From Apostichopus japonicus (lineage: Eukaryota; Echinodermata; Holothuroidea; Aspidochirotida; Stichopodidae): DNA of 64,000 bases. Shown here piece after piece: positions 47,815 to 59,900 of this stretch (positions are counted from its first letter, which is position 1; the number at the start of each line of letters is the position of its first letter). Below the pieces are notes generated by a model. That model was given only the letters and a program-made list of their open reading frames with translations, was not told the origin of the DNA and made no database searches. The DNA lies in contig NC_092569.1 in the NCBI RefSeq assembly GCF_037975245.1, positions 11,654,001-11,718,000 on the forward strand, read 5' to 3'. The translations under genes and the position numbers were made by a program.

Positions 47815-48715
47815 CGGTTTCTTGCGGCATTGTAAATGAATGTAGCAGGGTGGGTCCATAATTCCCATTTCTGATATGGATGTTTGTGCTTTAAAAGCTC
47901 TACGAGAGAACGAAAAACCTATGAAATTTCTGCACTGCCCCTCAATCCAGCTGTTCCCTTTATTCGGCACATTGTCTCTAGCTATCAGGCATAGACACTT
48001 TGGTAATCATTCAAATATTCATAAAGGAACATGAATACCAGTTGTGATTCGTTAATTTTATATGGAAGAGCAAACCTTGGGGAGCCTCTGGACTGTTGGG
48101 CCTTGGTTCAATTAATGAATCGCTTGAACCGCATATTTCTACGCCTCTTCATTTCACAACTGATGACTGGTGACGCAATCAATATTATTTGAAGAGTTGT
48201 TCGGTAAAATTTGAAATATTGAAATAGAACAAAGGACGTTAAGATTGAATTGTCAATGACAGCTAATAGTATCTTCTGTTTAGGCACCCATTCAGCAAAT
48301 TCAGAAACAACCTGCTAACAAGTGCATTCCTACTATCCTTGCGTTTATTTATAACACAGCAAAATTTGCCTCATTCTCAAACAAGAGAATGAAAACTTCA
48401 CTGGGATATTTTTAAAACCAATATACTTGTACTATAAAAGCTCAACCTTTTGTGCCACGTTAAGACTACAGATCGTCGTTATATAGGTTAAACAGAAACA
48501 ATTCGCCGTTTGTGAGTGAGATGTCATTGACATAAAAAATGGTACGAAGAGACAAAAACAATTAAACAGATTTCAGAGACATAAATATTGATGACTCTAA
48601 GCCTTGAATAACATGTAGTTTCCCGTAATATCCTGTTCAATGTAATAGGAGTATCAAATGGTAAATTTTTATAACCTAAACACGGAAGACTGAGGTCACA
48701 TCAGACCTTCAAACA
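47815..48715 (+). repeat. dispersed repeat, copy 2 of the 32.2-kb repeat
   Basis: Direct-orientation relative of 32200-32945, with an extra segment near 48070-48230 that copy 1 lacks. Confidence 0.75.
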
Positions 48716-48937
48716 AAACTATGGTTAAATATCTTCAGTTGTAGTTTTGTACTTTGTATATGGTTTGTTAAGCGCATTGAACCCTGGGATTTTCGCTGTA
48801 TAAGCACTGGTGTAATAATAATAATAATATATATATTTATATATATCGTTTATATACTACCATTGTTCGATACATGTGACAGGTGCCTACACTGGCATTA
48901 CGACATTAACGGTTTCGAACCTCTGGACATACAATCA

Positions 48938-49009
48938 GCGTCCATAGCCTAGTGGTTAGGGTGTCCGCATATAAAGCGGGAGGCCCGGGTTCGAATCCCA
49001 GTGGAGGCT
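48938..49009 (+). tRNA. tRNA-like gene, possible tRNA-Tyr(AUA) or tRNA-derived element
   Basis: A 72-nt cloverleaf: acceptor GCGTCCA/TGGAGGC with one G-G mismatch, anticodon stem TCCGC/GCGGG, seven-base loop ATATAAA (anticodon AUA by position), and a T arm with one C-A mismatch. The A box TAGCCTAGTGG and B box GGTTCGAATCC match the pol III consensus. A T-run follows. The AUA anticodon is unusual and two stems have mismatches, so a tRNA pseudogene or a SINE head is as likely as a working tRNA. Confidence 0.55.
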
Positions 49010-49014
49010 GGAAG

Positions 49015-49021
49015 TTTTTTT
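49015..49021 (+). terminator. pol III T-run terminator
   Basis: Seven Ts start six bases after the tRNA-like sequence, as expected for RNA polymerase III termination. Confidence 0.5.
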
Positions 49022-50600
49022 CACTGTTCTGTATTTTCAACTCACTACAATCTCAATTATATATATTCATTTACCTTTGTTGTTATTACCATTTCATTTA
49101 ACAGTCTGTTCAAAGTATCTCTTTCGAGTTCGGCTTTAGGAATCACAAATGATTTCGAGTTGGTTGGCATCATGTTTGATCTCTTGAGTAAGGCAAAGCA
49201 TGTCACCAAAACAGCACTAGCAATGTTTGATACAGGTGACAAAATGCCTGCAGTGAAATTATGACCTTCCTTCTCACGATAGGTACGTTTACGCCAATTT
49301 AGATCATATACGCTGAGTTTATTTTTTTAACGAATAGGTAATAGGGGGTGGAGGGGTACTCAATAACACATACTGACATTGACTTTCGGGCAAATCTCAC
49401 AAACAGGAGTTATTTAATGGAGTCGTATTATTTAAATGTTATTTACGATACTTCTAAGTTTTCTGTAGAACTGCACCAAATTTACATATTGGGAACTTGA
49501 CAAAGAAGCTATATGGTTTGTATTCAATAAAGTTGACACAAATTTTAATATGGACTTTGAAGGAAAGAAACATCATTGTAATGATGTTTTAAAATTTTCT
49601 TAAAAAAAAATATGAGCTCATAAAGGTTGCAAAAGGAAAATCGTTGTGTTTGAAAAGACGGAAATTTTACAAAATCGTTAAGTCGTAAGAAAAGGATTCC
49701 AACCGAACACGTTCAATACTTCCCATTCATGCTTTGGGAAATCGTCACCAGATGGTAACTTCTTGAACTTATTAAACTGTTGGCCAAGTACGACGCTTCC
49801 TTCGCAAAACATCTTGCAACAGCTCCTAGGAATGTAAGCTATTTAAGTCCTCAAATTTAGAATCAATTCATCAATTCCATGGCAGAGGTAATAAAAAATC
49901 GCATAATTGATGAGGTTAAGAAGGCACATTAGTTTGGTGTAGTTCTGAATTCAACAGTTCATATATCACACGTGTTTCAACTCTTTTACTGTATCAGATA
50001 TAGTTTGATGAAAATTTCATAGTTCAAGACAGTTTCTCCTTTTTACAGACAAAAATAATCAGATGCCTATACCTTATTTGTCCAATTTAAGGAACGTTGA
50101 CAGATTTAGGGCTAGAATCAACCTCATAAGAATCCAATCATATGATGGTGCTGCAACATGAGCTGGAAAATTTCAGGCCTGAAGACACGTGTAAAAGAAG
50201 AAAACAATATTGCTCTGTGTGTACTGTTGTGCCCATAACTTAAACCTGGTGTTGTGTGACGCCTGTAGTGCATGCACAGATTCGGTATAATATGTTTTGA
50301 AATTTCCTTGGAATTCAAAACTTATACAACCACAGCAAAATACTTTCGAAGATGCCCAAAAAGAGCTGGGACTACCTACCAAAAGGCTGCAAAATCAGAG
50401 CGATATTAGGTTGTATTTTGCCCAAGAAGCAGTGAATTCCATAAAAGAAACATGTCCTGCTTTGTCGAGAAACTTGATGAAATGGAACGAAATGCGTCAC
50501 AGTAGAATTTAAGTTGAAGGGGTTGCTTGGGATAACAGGCAACACTGAATTCATTCTTATGATGGACATATGGATGGATATATTGACATATATCAAAAAG

Positions 50601-51016
50601 TACGGAGAGCCAAACGTTCCATAAATGTCGAAAAAGAAAGTGAAGTGTCCAAGTTAATATATATATGTCCAAATCGATATCAACATGTTACAATTCGATA
50701 TCAGCATGTTACAATTCCATATGAACATGTCGAAACAAAATACAATATGCCATTGCGTCTATCAACATGTCAAATTCAACATCAGCATGTCGAAAACTTG
50801 TAACAGCATGCCATTACTACATTGGTCATGTCAACATGCTATATTTACGTCGTGCTATAATTTTGGCACTTCGGCGCGCGCCAACGTTTCGTATATGTCG
50901 AGATTTATTTCAGTATGTCCAAAACTTGTGTCAGCATGGTGAGCGAAGAGTAGTGAAGTATTGCCATGACAACGTTGCACATGGTTCGTGTCGTTCACAC
51001 GGTACTATGGTTGAAT
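50601..51016 (+). repeat. left arm of the foldback element
   Basis: Begins TACGGAGAGCCAAACG. The 85-codon open frame at 50685-50942 is repeated residue for residue in the right arm, reflecting near-identical DNA rather than a gene. Confidence 0.9.
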
Positions 51017-51152
51017 ATACTGTAGCGGAAAGCTACGACTTTTCCTTAGTGAGATACGTTTCGTTCCCTCAGGGGTTACATCTGTTGCGCTCCGCGGAGG
51101 TAACGAGAGATGTTTATCCGAAACAGGAACAGGAACTGATTACGTAATTTTG

Positions 51153-51550
51153 CTATATCGATGTATTCCCGTGACTGGCATAGGCAGGCACGGCGGTGGG
51201 TGTGTGAGTCGATCCCATTGTTCGCAACTCATCTAAAAAACTGTGACCTTCACCTGCAACAGACATACAGTTTAAGTACTGTAAAAATATTAAAGCATTC
51301 TGAGTACTCTTAACTTTCATGTAACGTTTTTTAAGGGCAAATGGCACATAACCTGCTAATTATCTTAGAATTTGTTCCTCATGTTTTTCAACAATTAATG
51401 TATCTTCCAAATTTATGTCGTCTGGAACATCCATCCTCTCAAACTCTTCAATCATCAGCTTCACCATAAATTCAACTATATCCTGTAGCATGAACATTTC
51501 TAATGTCCTCGGCGGATGCAAAGTTTTTTGGCAGCCATGTTTCGTGTTAA
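51153..51550 (-). pseudogene. internal ORF remnant of the foldback element
   Basis: One continuous minus-strand frame with a single stop: HGCQKTLHPPRTLEMFMLQD, then EEQILR, stop, LAGYVPFALKKRYMKVKSTQ, then LNCMSVAGEGHSFLDELRTM. It is not recognised. It may be the end of a transposon-encoded protein carried between the arms. Confidence 0.4.
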
Positions 51551-52267
51551 ATTAATTTTGTTAATTTTATAACACTAGGTTCCCAATGCAATAACAAACA
51601 GCACTAACGTTATTTGCCTAACGAACGAAGAAAAGTTTTATTTCATTTATTTTATTTTTCCATTTCCTCACAATGTTTATATAATAATAGGACTGTGAAG
51701 ACAATACCATGCAAAGAAAATAATAAGTAATAAATCATATAAAAGAAAAATAATGGAAATTTCGGAGAGAAAATGGTGGAAGGGCTTGGAAGCCGTAGCT
51801 TGTACAAGAAGCCCACCAAAAATAAAGATAACAAGTATAAGGTATATGGGCAAGATAGTAAAGCCCCTTACACTTGACTAAAAGTACCTATTTCGCCATT
51901 ACTTGTTCATATATTGCGATGAAATATATGCTGAGATAAACAATTAATTATTAAATACGAATCTTCGCATGATTCGGTGAGAAATGAAAGATATATTCCG
52001 ATCGAAATTCTCACAGGTATGCGTAACGTAACATATATGAGTACTGTGTATACTATTTCAATTACATATACGTTAGGATCGGAGTGTCTGTTGTTATGTT
52101 GTGAGGGACGCTATATACGAAATGACCTTTGTACCAGGATTACGTAATAGCTGATGATGGCTTTACCCGTGTTTGTGCCCTGAGGCATGTTTACTTATGG
52201 CGATCAAATTTTGTCGGTTACAATGATACTTCAAAGTGGGTTTTCTCCTTCTGTTTATAGCTCCATG

Positions 52268-52683
52268 ATTCAACCATAGTACCGTGTGAACGACACGAAC
52301 CATGTGCAACGTTGTCATGGCAATACTTCACTACTCTTCGCTCACCATGCTGACACAAGTTTTGGACATACTGAAATAAATCTCGACATATACGAAACGT
52401 TGGCGCGCGCCGAAGTGCCAAAATTATAGCACGACGTAAATATAGCATGTTGACATGACCAATGTAGTAATGGCATGCTGTTACAAGTTTTCGACATGCT
52501 GATGTTGAATTTGACATGTTGATAGACGCAATGGCATATTGTATTTTGTTTCGACATGTTCATATGGAATTGTAACATGCTGATATCGAATTGTAACATG
52601 TTGATATCGATTTGGACATATATATATTAACTTGGACACTTCACTTTCTTTTTCGACATTTATTGAACGTTTGGCTCTCCGTA
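52268..52683 (-). repeat. right arm of the foldback element
   Basis: Reverse complement of 50601-51016; the one difference I found is C against A near the outer end (GTTCCATA against GTTCAATA). Confidence 0.9.
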
Positions 52684-53154
52684 AAAAAGTTATCAGAGTA
52701 CCTCAAGTAGGAATCAATGGATCTTGCCAGTGCAAGTGACACTGTCAAATCACACTGTAAACTTGAATGAAATCAAACTGACATGCACTTCCACCAGTTG
52801 CTTAGAAAGGTCAATACTAAAGCTGAAACAGACAACTTTGCAGGGTAATTTGCAGCACCCAGAATTTGTGGACGGAAGGTCATGTCAGGTAAACATGTAC
52901 GCGATCACCCAGTCATCGATCTAGTAGACTGATTTGAATCAATGTATTTTATCGTATTTATAACACCCTCACCAGTGAATTAGAATCCAGATTTGAGGGC
53001 TTCCACTCTAGATTGAAAACAGTTTCATGTTTGATGCCACCACTCATTGGAGATATGGAAGGGATTCGGGCGCTTGCATCAATTTTTGAAAGGGATGTGG
53101 ATCAGGATTGAGTTGTTTCTGAATATAAGCAGTTTATTCAATTGTATAAAGATG

Positions 53155-53290
53155 ATTCGAAACCCTGGCTCTTTATTGATATGCTTCATGCTAAAGATCA
53201 GGAACAATAACATGCTCCTGTAAATGAAAGTTGATTCTGTGCTGCACTGCCAATCCATTTCCTTCCGTGATTTCATTACTGAAATATGAG
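53155..53290 (+). repeat. short dispersed repeat
   Basis: Shares AAACCCTGGCT and GTGCTGCACTG...TTTCCTTC with 10340-10480 (plus) and 56890-57010 (minus). Adjoins the end of hAT copy B. Confidence 0.65.
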
Positions 53291-53310
53291 TGTAGCCTAT
53301 ACACGTATAT

Positions 53311-53598
53311 ATGCCGAAGGCAATAAATGTTAGCCCTGTTCGACCATTAGGAGGGGGAGCAGAGGAGGGGATCGTCCGGGTGAATGAACAATATTTACAT
53401 GAAAGAGACGGGAAAGCCATAGTTGAAATTTGTAAACAATGTTTTAATTCTATGACGGCTGAAAATGCACCCAAAATTCGTAGACGGATGATCTTGTCAG
53501 GTGAACGTGTACGCTATAACCTAGTCATCGATCTAGTAGATCAATGTATTCATCGTACTTATAACACCCTGACCAGTGAATTGGAATCCAGATTTTAG
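53311..53598 (+). pseudogene. third hAT transposase fragment
   Basis: A 95-codon frame whose second half, RVRYNLVIDLVDQCIHRTYN followed by TLTSELESRF, is a better-preserved version of the equivalent regions of copies A and B. It ends in a stop soon after. Probably a separate fragment of the same family. Confidence 0.55.
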
Positions 53599-53897
53599 GA
53601 CTAAAAATGTTAATTAAGTCCTTTGTTCTTTCATTCTCGTGATCATTCGTTCCTTCGTTCATTTACTCATTCATCCATTGAGTGCATTATATTCGATTAC
53701 GCGACACCAACAACCTTCCTTAGTTTCCCAACGTTTCCTTCCGCGTTCAGTCTCAGTGAATACCACATTGATGCAGCCACGATAGTTATTTAAGTTTTCC
53801 ATTGCCAGTTTCCATTCCGAAGAAAGAGTGCTCATATTCAATCATACCTTCGCCGTCTATATTTGCATCACTCTTGTGGCACAACAGAAATTCAACA

Positions 53898-53981
53898 ATG
53901 CTGAATCACCTAATTACTTGTACCGTCTTTATTTTTTCTATACTGGCTGCTGGCTTCCTAATGATTTGCGATGGACAGGTG
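53898..53981 (+). CDS. P2 exon 1: signal peptide
   Basis: 28 codons starting MLNHLITCTVFIFSILAAGF with a hydrophobic core, then LMICDGQV and donor GTAAGT. The same length as M1 exon 1, and it shares the SIL-A and FLMICDG residues. Confidence 0.88.
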
Positions 53982-56900
53982 GTAAGTAGTTCATCTAGCA
54001 ATTCATCACCAAGAGAGCATAATTAGTTCTTTTTTTTTTATTTTGACACTATATACACAGCGCTTAATTACTCTCCGACCATTGCAAAGAACATGATAAC
54101 TTTAATGTCAATATTGAAATTCAATATTTTAAAGCGACGCTTGACATAACGTTTAATGAAATTTCTATTTGTTTAACGTGTCATACCACACTCCTCCTGA
54201 CACCACGCTCTCTCTCTCTCTTTCTCTCTTATATTTGAAGGCATATTCTAAACAAAACATGTTTGATAGCCACACATAATTGGAAACCAGGTTTTCTATG
54301 TGGTTACCACGAGAGAATGTTGTGACTTCAAAATTAATGAACTGTTTAATTTCCATTTACAATATATTGATGGTTTAACCGTGGTCATCGTTCCTTATTC
54401 AAATTTGGTAAGCAAAATGAACAGATATGTGTTTCCAGGTATCACAGTTCCCATAACTGTTATATATGGTGACTTCATACATGGCACAATTTGAAGCAAC
54501 AAACAGCTTCAAAACAATGTTTTGACTGTGTCCTTTACTATGTGGGTAAACAATAGTTAACTCATCATTATTTTGAGTTAGTATGTTTATATGGTAAAAT
54601 CAACATATTATCGTTAATTTTTAATCGATTCAGGCGCGGATTGAACCTTAAACACAAAAACACAACCAGGCGTGGTAATAAGTACAATCTTAATAAACTT
54701 AGTTATCAGAACTAATTTATAGTCTAAATTTGATACAGAATGCGTCATATGTAGTCTAAATTTAATTTTTTTTCTGGGAAATTGCCACTATATGAGAGGC
54801 CTCTTCAAGAAAACAACGGCCACATCCTTGCCTTTCTGAAATCCTGATCGGTGATCATCTCTGATCGGTGATAATTAAAATAAAATACTATATAATGGAT
54901 ATCTCCGAATTACAGGTGATTCAAAGTTTGCGGCAATGAAAATAATCTGTAAAGTAATATAATATGTTAATGAAATTATTTTACAGGATGCTTCCCTTCT
55001 TCGAATATAAATTTGCATTAATATAAGCCCCTTGGGTTAAATAATTTGTATTCATTCTTGGTCGGTGCTTATTTAAATGAAATACTATATTATGGATATC
55101 TCCGAGGTACGAGTGATTCAAAATTTGCTGCACTGAAAACTATCTGTAAAGATAATATCATAATTATGTTAATGAAAATATTTAACAGAATTGCTTCCCT
55201 ACTGCAAACATAAATTTGTATTAATATAAACCCCATGGGATAAATAATTTGTATTGATCTTTGATCGGTGCTAATTAAAATGAAATATTATATTATGAAT
55301 ATCGCTAAGGTACAGGTGATTCAAACTTTGCGGCACTGAAAACTATATGTAAAGATAATATGATATGTTAATGAAAATACTTAACAAGATGCTTCCCTAT
55401 TCCCACAAACTTTTAAAAAATACAATAAAAACGGTTGATTCTCTCTGTAATAAGTATTTTGGAAATGATACACGCTGTGTAACTAGATCAATACATATTG
55501 TTTTCAATATAATGCAATAAAGTCGCTAAATCAATGATCTTTGGTAATTGATAATTAATATTCGATGTATGATAGCTGGCATGATAGATTGCCACATGAA
55601 AGCTAATATCAACAAGACAAAACTGCAGCAGCACTGCAAATACTGTAACGAACGCCTCGTGTTACATATCAATGGTCTTAGGTACTTGATTATTTATTAT
55701 CGATGCATGGCGACATTCACTATAGGGATTGTAAAGTGAAAGTTAATATCAAATATAGAAACAGTACAACAGCACTGCAGTTACTGTCATCATAGTATCG
55801 TGGTATACAGGGGAGAAGCCTCTTATTCAGGGTGGACAAAGTTGGACAATTTCCCCCAAGGAAAACCTAACACTGTTTACTGACTATATCTCTGGACGTA
55901 ATAAGTTTAAGCAGTGACTTTTGTATCACTAAAAAATATGATGAAAACACTCTTTTTCACTCAAAATAAGATTTCAGCGGGTCATTCGATACGTTTGTCA
56001 ACGTTTTGTCACCAAATGAACATTTTTACAGTAAGATATGATCCAAAAAGGAAACACGTGACAAGCTTTTGTTACATTTCGAGACAATTTTGTGTGGTTA
56101 TTGCCATGTCACGTTTAAGATGATGCTCGATGCCGCAATAGATCAACTACAAGGATATGATAATTCCCCAAAAAGTGAGTTAATGAAGCTTCCTACCAAA
56201 CCAGGAACCAATAACAAGTATTGCGCACACAGTAGTTCTTCGTAGTGTCAGTTAACTCTTCTACCATTAAGTACATACTTACCACAATCTTCCTGTTTTG
56301 CTACTTAATTGCTATATTATTTTTCACGCGGTTTTGATATATCGAGGGAAGTTAGGTTTTGTTAGTAAAATGTGTTAAATAAAAGAAGAAGATAATTCTT
56401 CCCTCGGGCTGATATTAACACTCAGTCTATAAAAATGTTATTAATATTTTACTTTCTACTTATTCTATAGCTGATATTGCCACACAAATGTTGTATGCTC
56501 AGCAAATATTTCCTTTAGTCTTTGAAGCATCATATTACAAGTTTCCGGGATAATACCCTCAGCCAAAATAAACCAAATATGATTTTTTCTGCATGACGTA
56601 TTAACACCACCTTCTGGATGGTAAAAGCCAGGAATCTTCATCTGAGAAAATATTTTTTACGTCAAGTCACATGCATTTCCTTATTGGGTTTACCTAGCTC
56701 AAGGGGTAGCCAATTCTCTCATTCAATGTTGGCAAGGTTTGGACGAGTTTCCAAAATTACAAAAAAATACAAATTCAACTATGGCTTTCCCATCTATTTC
56801 ACGTCAATATTGTTCATTCACCGGGACGTTGCCACCCCCCCCCCCCTCCCACCTATATAAACGTGTAAAGGCTAAACTCGTATTTTTCATTATTGTAAAT

Positions 56901-59900
56901 CACTGAAGGAAGTAGATTGTCAGTGCAGCACAGAATCAGCTTTCATTTATAGGAGCATGTTATAGTTCCTGTTCTTTAGCATGAAGCATATCCATAGAAG
57001 CCAGGGTTTCGAGTTAGCTTTATCTATCGACGGTAAAAAGGTAGTAGTAGTAAGTAGTAAGTTGAGTCTTGTCTATCCGACATGCTCAGTGACAAACCTC
57101 CGTCACGTATCACGATCTTGCGCAAGTTTTATTGCTTCCTCGAAATTGTTAATATTAATGTCCTTTAATTGCGATTTTATTTTTCCAAGCAAGGTAGTCA
57201 CGGTTTAGCAGTATGTCTCAGTGCTTCTCTTAAGGCCACCTTTGCTGGAGCTTCCTCCTGGAGTCTTGCTACATGACCGAAAAATCTCAATCTTCTATGT
57301 GCGACTAGATGACCAAGGTGTTTGGTGGGTTTCGTTGTAGAGCTCATCATTTGATAACCAATTGTTATTAGTCCATCAAATGTTGAGAATATTTCGAAGT
57401 AGTCTCCTTTGAAAAGTGTCAATTTTGCGATCAAGATCCTTCGTTGTGCCCTACAGTAGATGACATAATTCAGGAACATTTCGGACCGTTAGAAGGTCAA
57501 GCCTTGAGTATATGCAAGTGCATTATACATTAGAGGATTTATCAATATGTTCTACCTATATAGAATTTCTGTTCTTTACTTAAGCAAATCATGCGTAGTT
57601 CATTCAATTGCGGAACACATGCAGTGTATGGCAGCTTGTTGTTCCTGTCTTCTGCCTCAACTGACCTTTTATCCTACTTTCCTGTCAACATTTAGAGTTG
57701 GACCTGGCGAATAAGTCGGACAAACGAGTAATGGCCAAGGGCCACAGCTTTGGGGCACACTAGCCAATATAGCTTTCTACTCATGTTTTTATTGGCTATG
57801 CCGCTGGTGCTTGCTGATGAATGGTGTAATGGGCGTTTTTGTTTGGGACCATGGACAGTGTGGATCCCTCCATTTTGAACTATCAGTCAATTTGCCGCAA
57901 CAAGACTATTGTAATTCGAGCCAAGACAGACAATGACTTAATTAAGAGACAATTGACTAAGAGTACAAATGGATGGAAGACTAAAATGAGAGGCTACTGT
58001 CTTTACAGGCACTAATGCAATTAAGATTAGATTATATGAAGGTAAAAAACTTTTACAGGACTACGTCCCTGATTCAAACCAGAGGATTGCAGGGAGTGGG
58101 AAGGGTAGCATGAAGGAATCTGACAGGTTTATTTCCCTTTTATCAGATCTAATATGAAGACATTGTAATATTTATGTCGATAGTGGATTTGTCCGGCATA
58201 TCAAGCTCCTTAGTGGTTCAAGGGTAGAAAAATTTACATGAAACAAAACTGACATTACGAGTGTTCATCCCGAGCCATTTGTTGTACTTTCTTTCTATTC
58301 CACCGCTTTCATTAATTTATAAGCTTCCGTCTTTTCCTTCAAAGATAAACCCAATTCATCATGGCAATTCACGTGTGAGAAGAAGCACTGAGTGTAAGTT
58401 CTCTTGCTGGATTTGAAGTTGTGTTCAAGTGTAACTATTATTTTACTCAATGAAAATCAGTAAGAAATTGAGGTTATTCAATAAAGTTACAATAATATTC
58501 AGACCAAGCAGATTTTCAGGAGCAGTTCACTGGTTAGGGATGCATGTACCACCGAGGAGTATACTTTATTAGCGGTTAACTTTGTTGGCAAACTCACAAT
58601 TGTGGAAGTGAGAATACATCATGTAAAGCGCATTTTGCTGACCAAGGGTTTCATTTCCTCTCTTGATAAAGAAATACATAATTCGGGCTGGAATGACATA
58701 ACAATGTGATATGTACTGGTAAGATTATAGGGCAAACAGCAACATCTTTGATTAAATCGTTCCTGCTATTTTGAACAAAGGTAACGCGTGTTTATACTAT
58801 CAAGAAGCACAATATCCAAGAGATTGCGAAGATGTTTACAACAATCATTGCGACTTTCAAACTCAAGAATCTGGAGTTTTTATGATTCAGCCTGATGATG
58901 CACCAGAACCTTTCAACGTGTTTTGTAATAATTCAGTTGATGGCGGTAAATGGACGGTGAGTTGGCTGTAAGGTTATAATGGCTGCGGTAGTTCATCTAT
59001 GCAGTTTATCAAGATTAATTGTGCCGTTGACGTTGATGATAAATCCACCCCTTTTCACCCTCGTAACATCCTATGTTGGTCTTCGTTGGCGGGATACGTC
59101 TATCCGCCATCAGAGCTGATAGTTTGGCCTAGCATTGAAATTGCACAGATTGCCATCTGTTTTGTTTTTCGAGAAAAGGAACAGTTTTGATTTTCAACCT
59201 ACTAGAACAACATAGCCACATCATTTGCTTGACATATTGAAGAAATATGCATTATTGAATGAAACAGACACAAACTTTCACCAGACTGGCTTCTAACTTT
59301 TCAGCAATGACAATGAATGCTCCTTATGTTGCATTGGTTTCCATATTTGTAGGTGTTTATGTTAATGTTTTTGTTTTGTTTTTGGACGACGTCACAGCAT
59401 TGTGTCACAAATTTCGAGAAAAATTGTAAACACGGATCACCTTACAATATGTCTATCTTGCATGTCATGTCGCACGTGCTTAACGGTTTATTTTTGTTTT
59501 CGGATTCTGCAAAGGTATTTCAACGTCGAATGGATGGCGATGTCGACTTCTACCGTACCTGGGATGAATATCGAGAAGGCTTTGGCTTTTTACAACGTGA
59601 ATTCTGGCTTGGTAACGACAAACTGGCTTACTTGACCAATCAGGGAGAATACGAGCTTCGGATCGACCTCGTTAATAAGATCGGAAACGCCTACCACGCA
59701 AAGTACAACCTCTTCCGCATTAGTGACGAATGGTCTAAGTACCGACTGGTGGACCTAGGATCGTTCTTACCTGAGAGTACAACAGGTGTGTTTACCTTTC
59801 ATTGGTGGTTAAAGTACGATCCTTCATTTTGTCTAGTCGTAATGTGATTGTAAGAAAAATCATTTATCCTTTTATGAAGCGCTCAGATTGTCTTCTGTTG

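Larger units (their letters stand above)
50601..52683. mobile_element. foldback DNA transposon with 416-bp inverted arms
   Basis: Arms 50601-51016 and 52268-52683 are inverted copies, apparently with a single difference. The element sits inside hAT copy B and is flanked by AAAAAG on both sides (6-bp target duplication, confirmed against the uninterrupted copy A). The arms are rich in repeated ACATG/CATGT words, possibly protein-binding sites. A decayed open frame lies inside. Superfamily unknown. Confidence 0.8.
49700..53145 (+). pseudogene. decayed ZMYM1/DUF4371-type hAT transposase, copy B, interrupted
   Basis: Direct-orientation relative of 11180-12480. Blocks in shifting frames include a stretch like FGKSSPDGNFL, YDGAAT followed by AGKFQ, CAHNLNLVLCDACSACTDSV, and DIRLYFAQEAVNSIKE. 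The region 50601-52683 is a later foldback insertion. The coding remnant resumes at 52690 with the equivalents of QHPEFVDG and ERDVDQD. Many stops. The CAHNLNL block is diagnostic for this family. Confidence 0.7.
53982..58344 (+). other. P2 intron 1 with two satellites and mirrored repeats
   Basis: Contains a ~200-bp tandem repeat (54862-55405), a ~139-bp tandem pair (55531-55803) and a LINE fragment (57198-57480). It also has several segments inverted relative to M1 intron 1 (54260-54400, 56400-56440, 56890-57010, 57570-58330). Confidence 0.65.

Noticed and set aside
50685-50942. 85-codon frame found identically in both arms of the foldback element
   Set aside because: The identity reflects near-identical inverted arms. 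The peptide is a product of the repeated CATGT words and has no family features.
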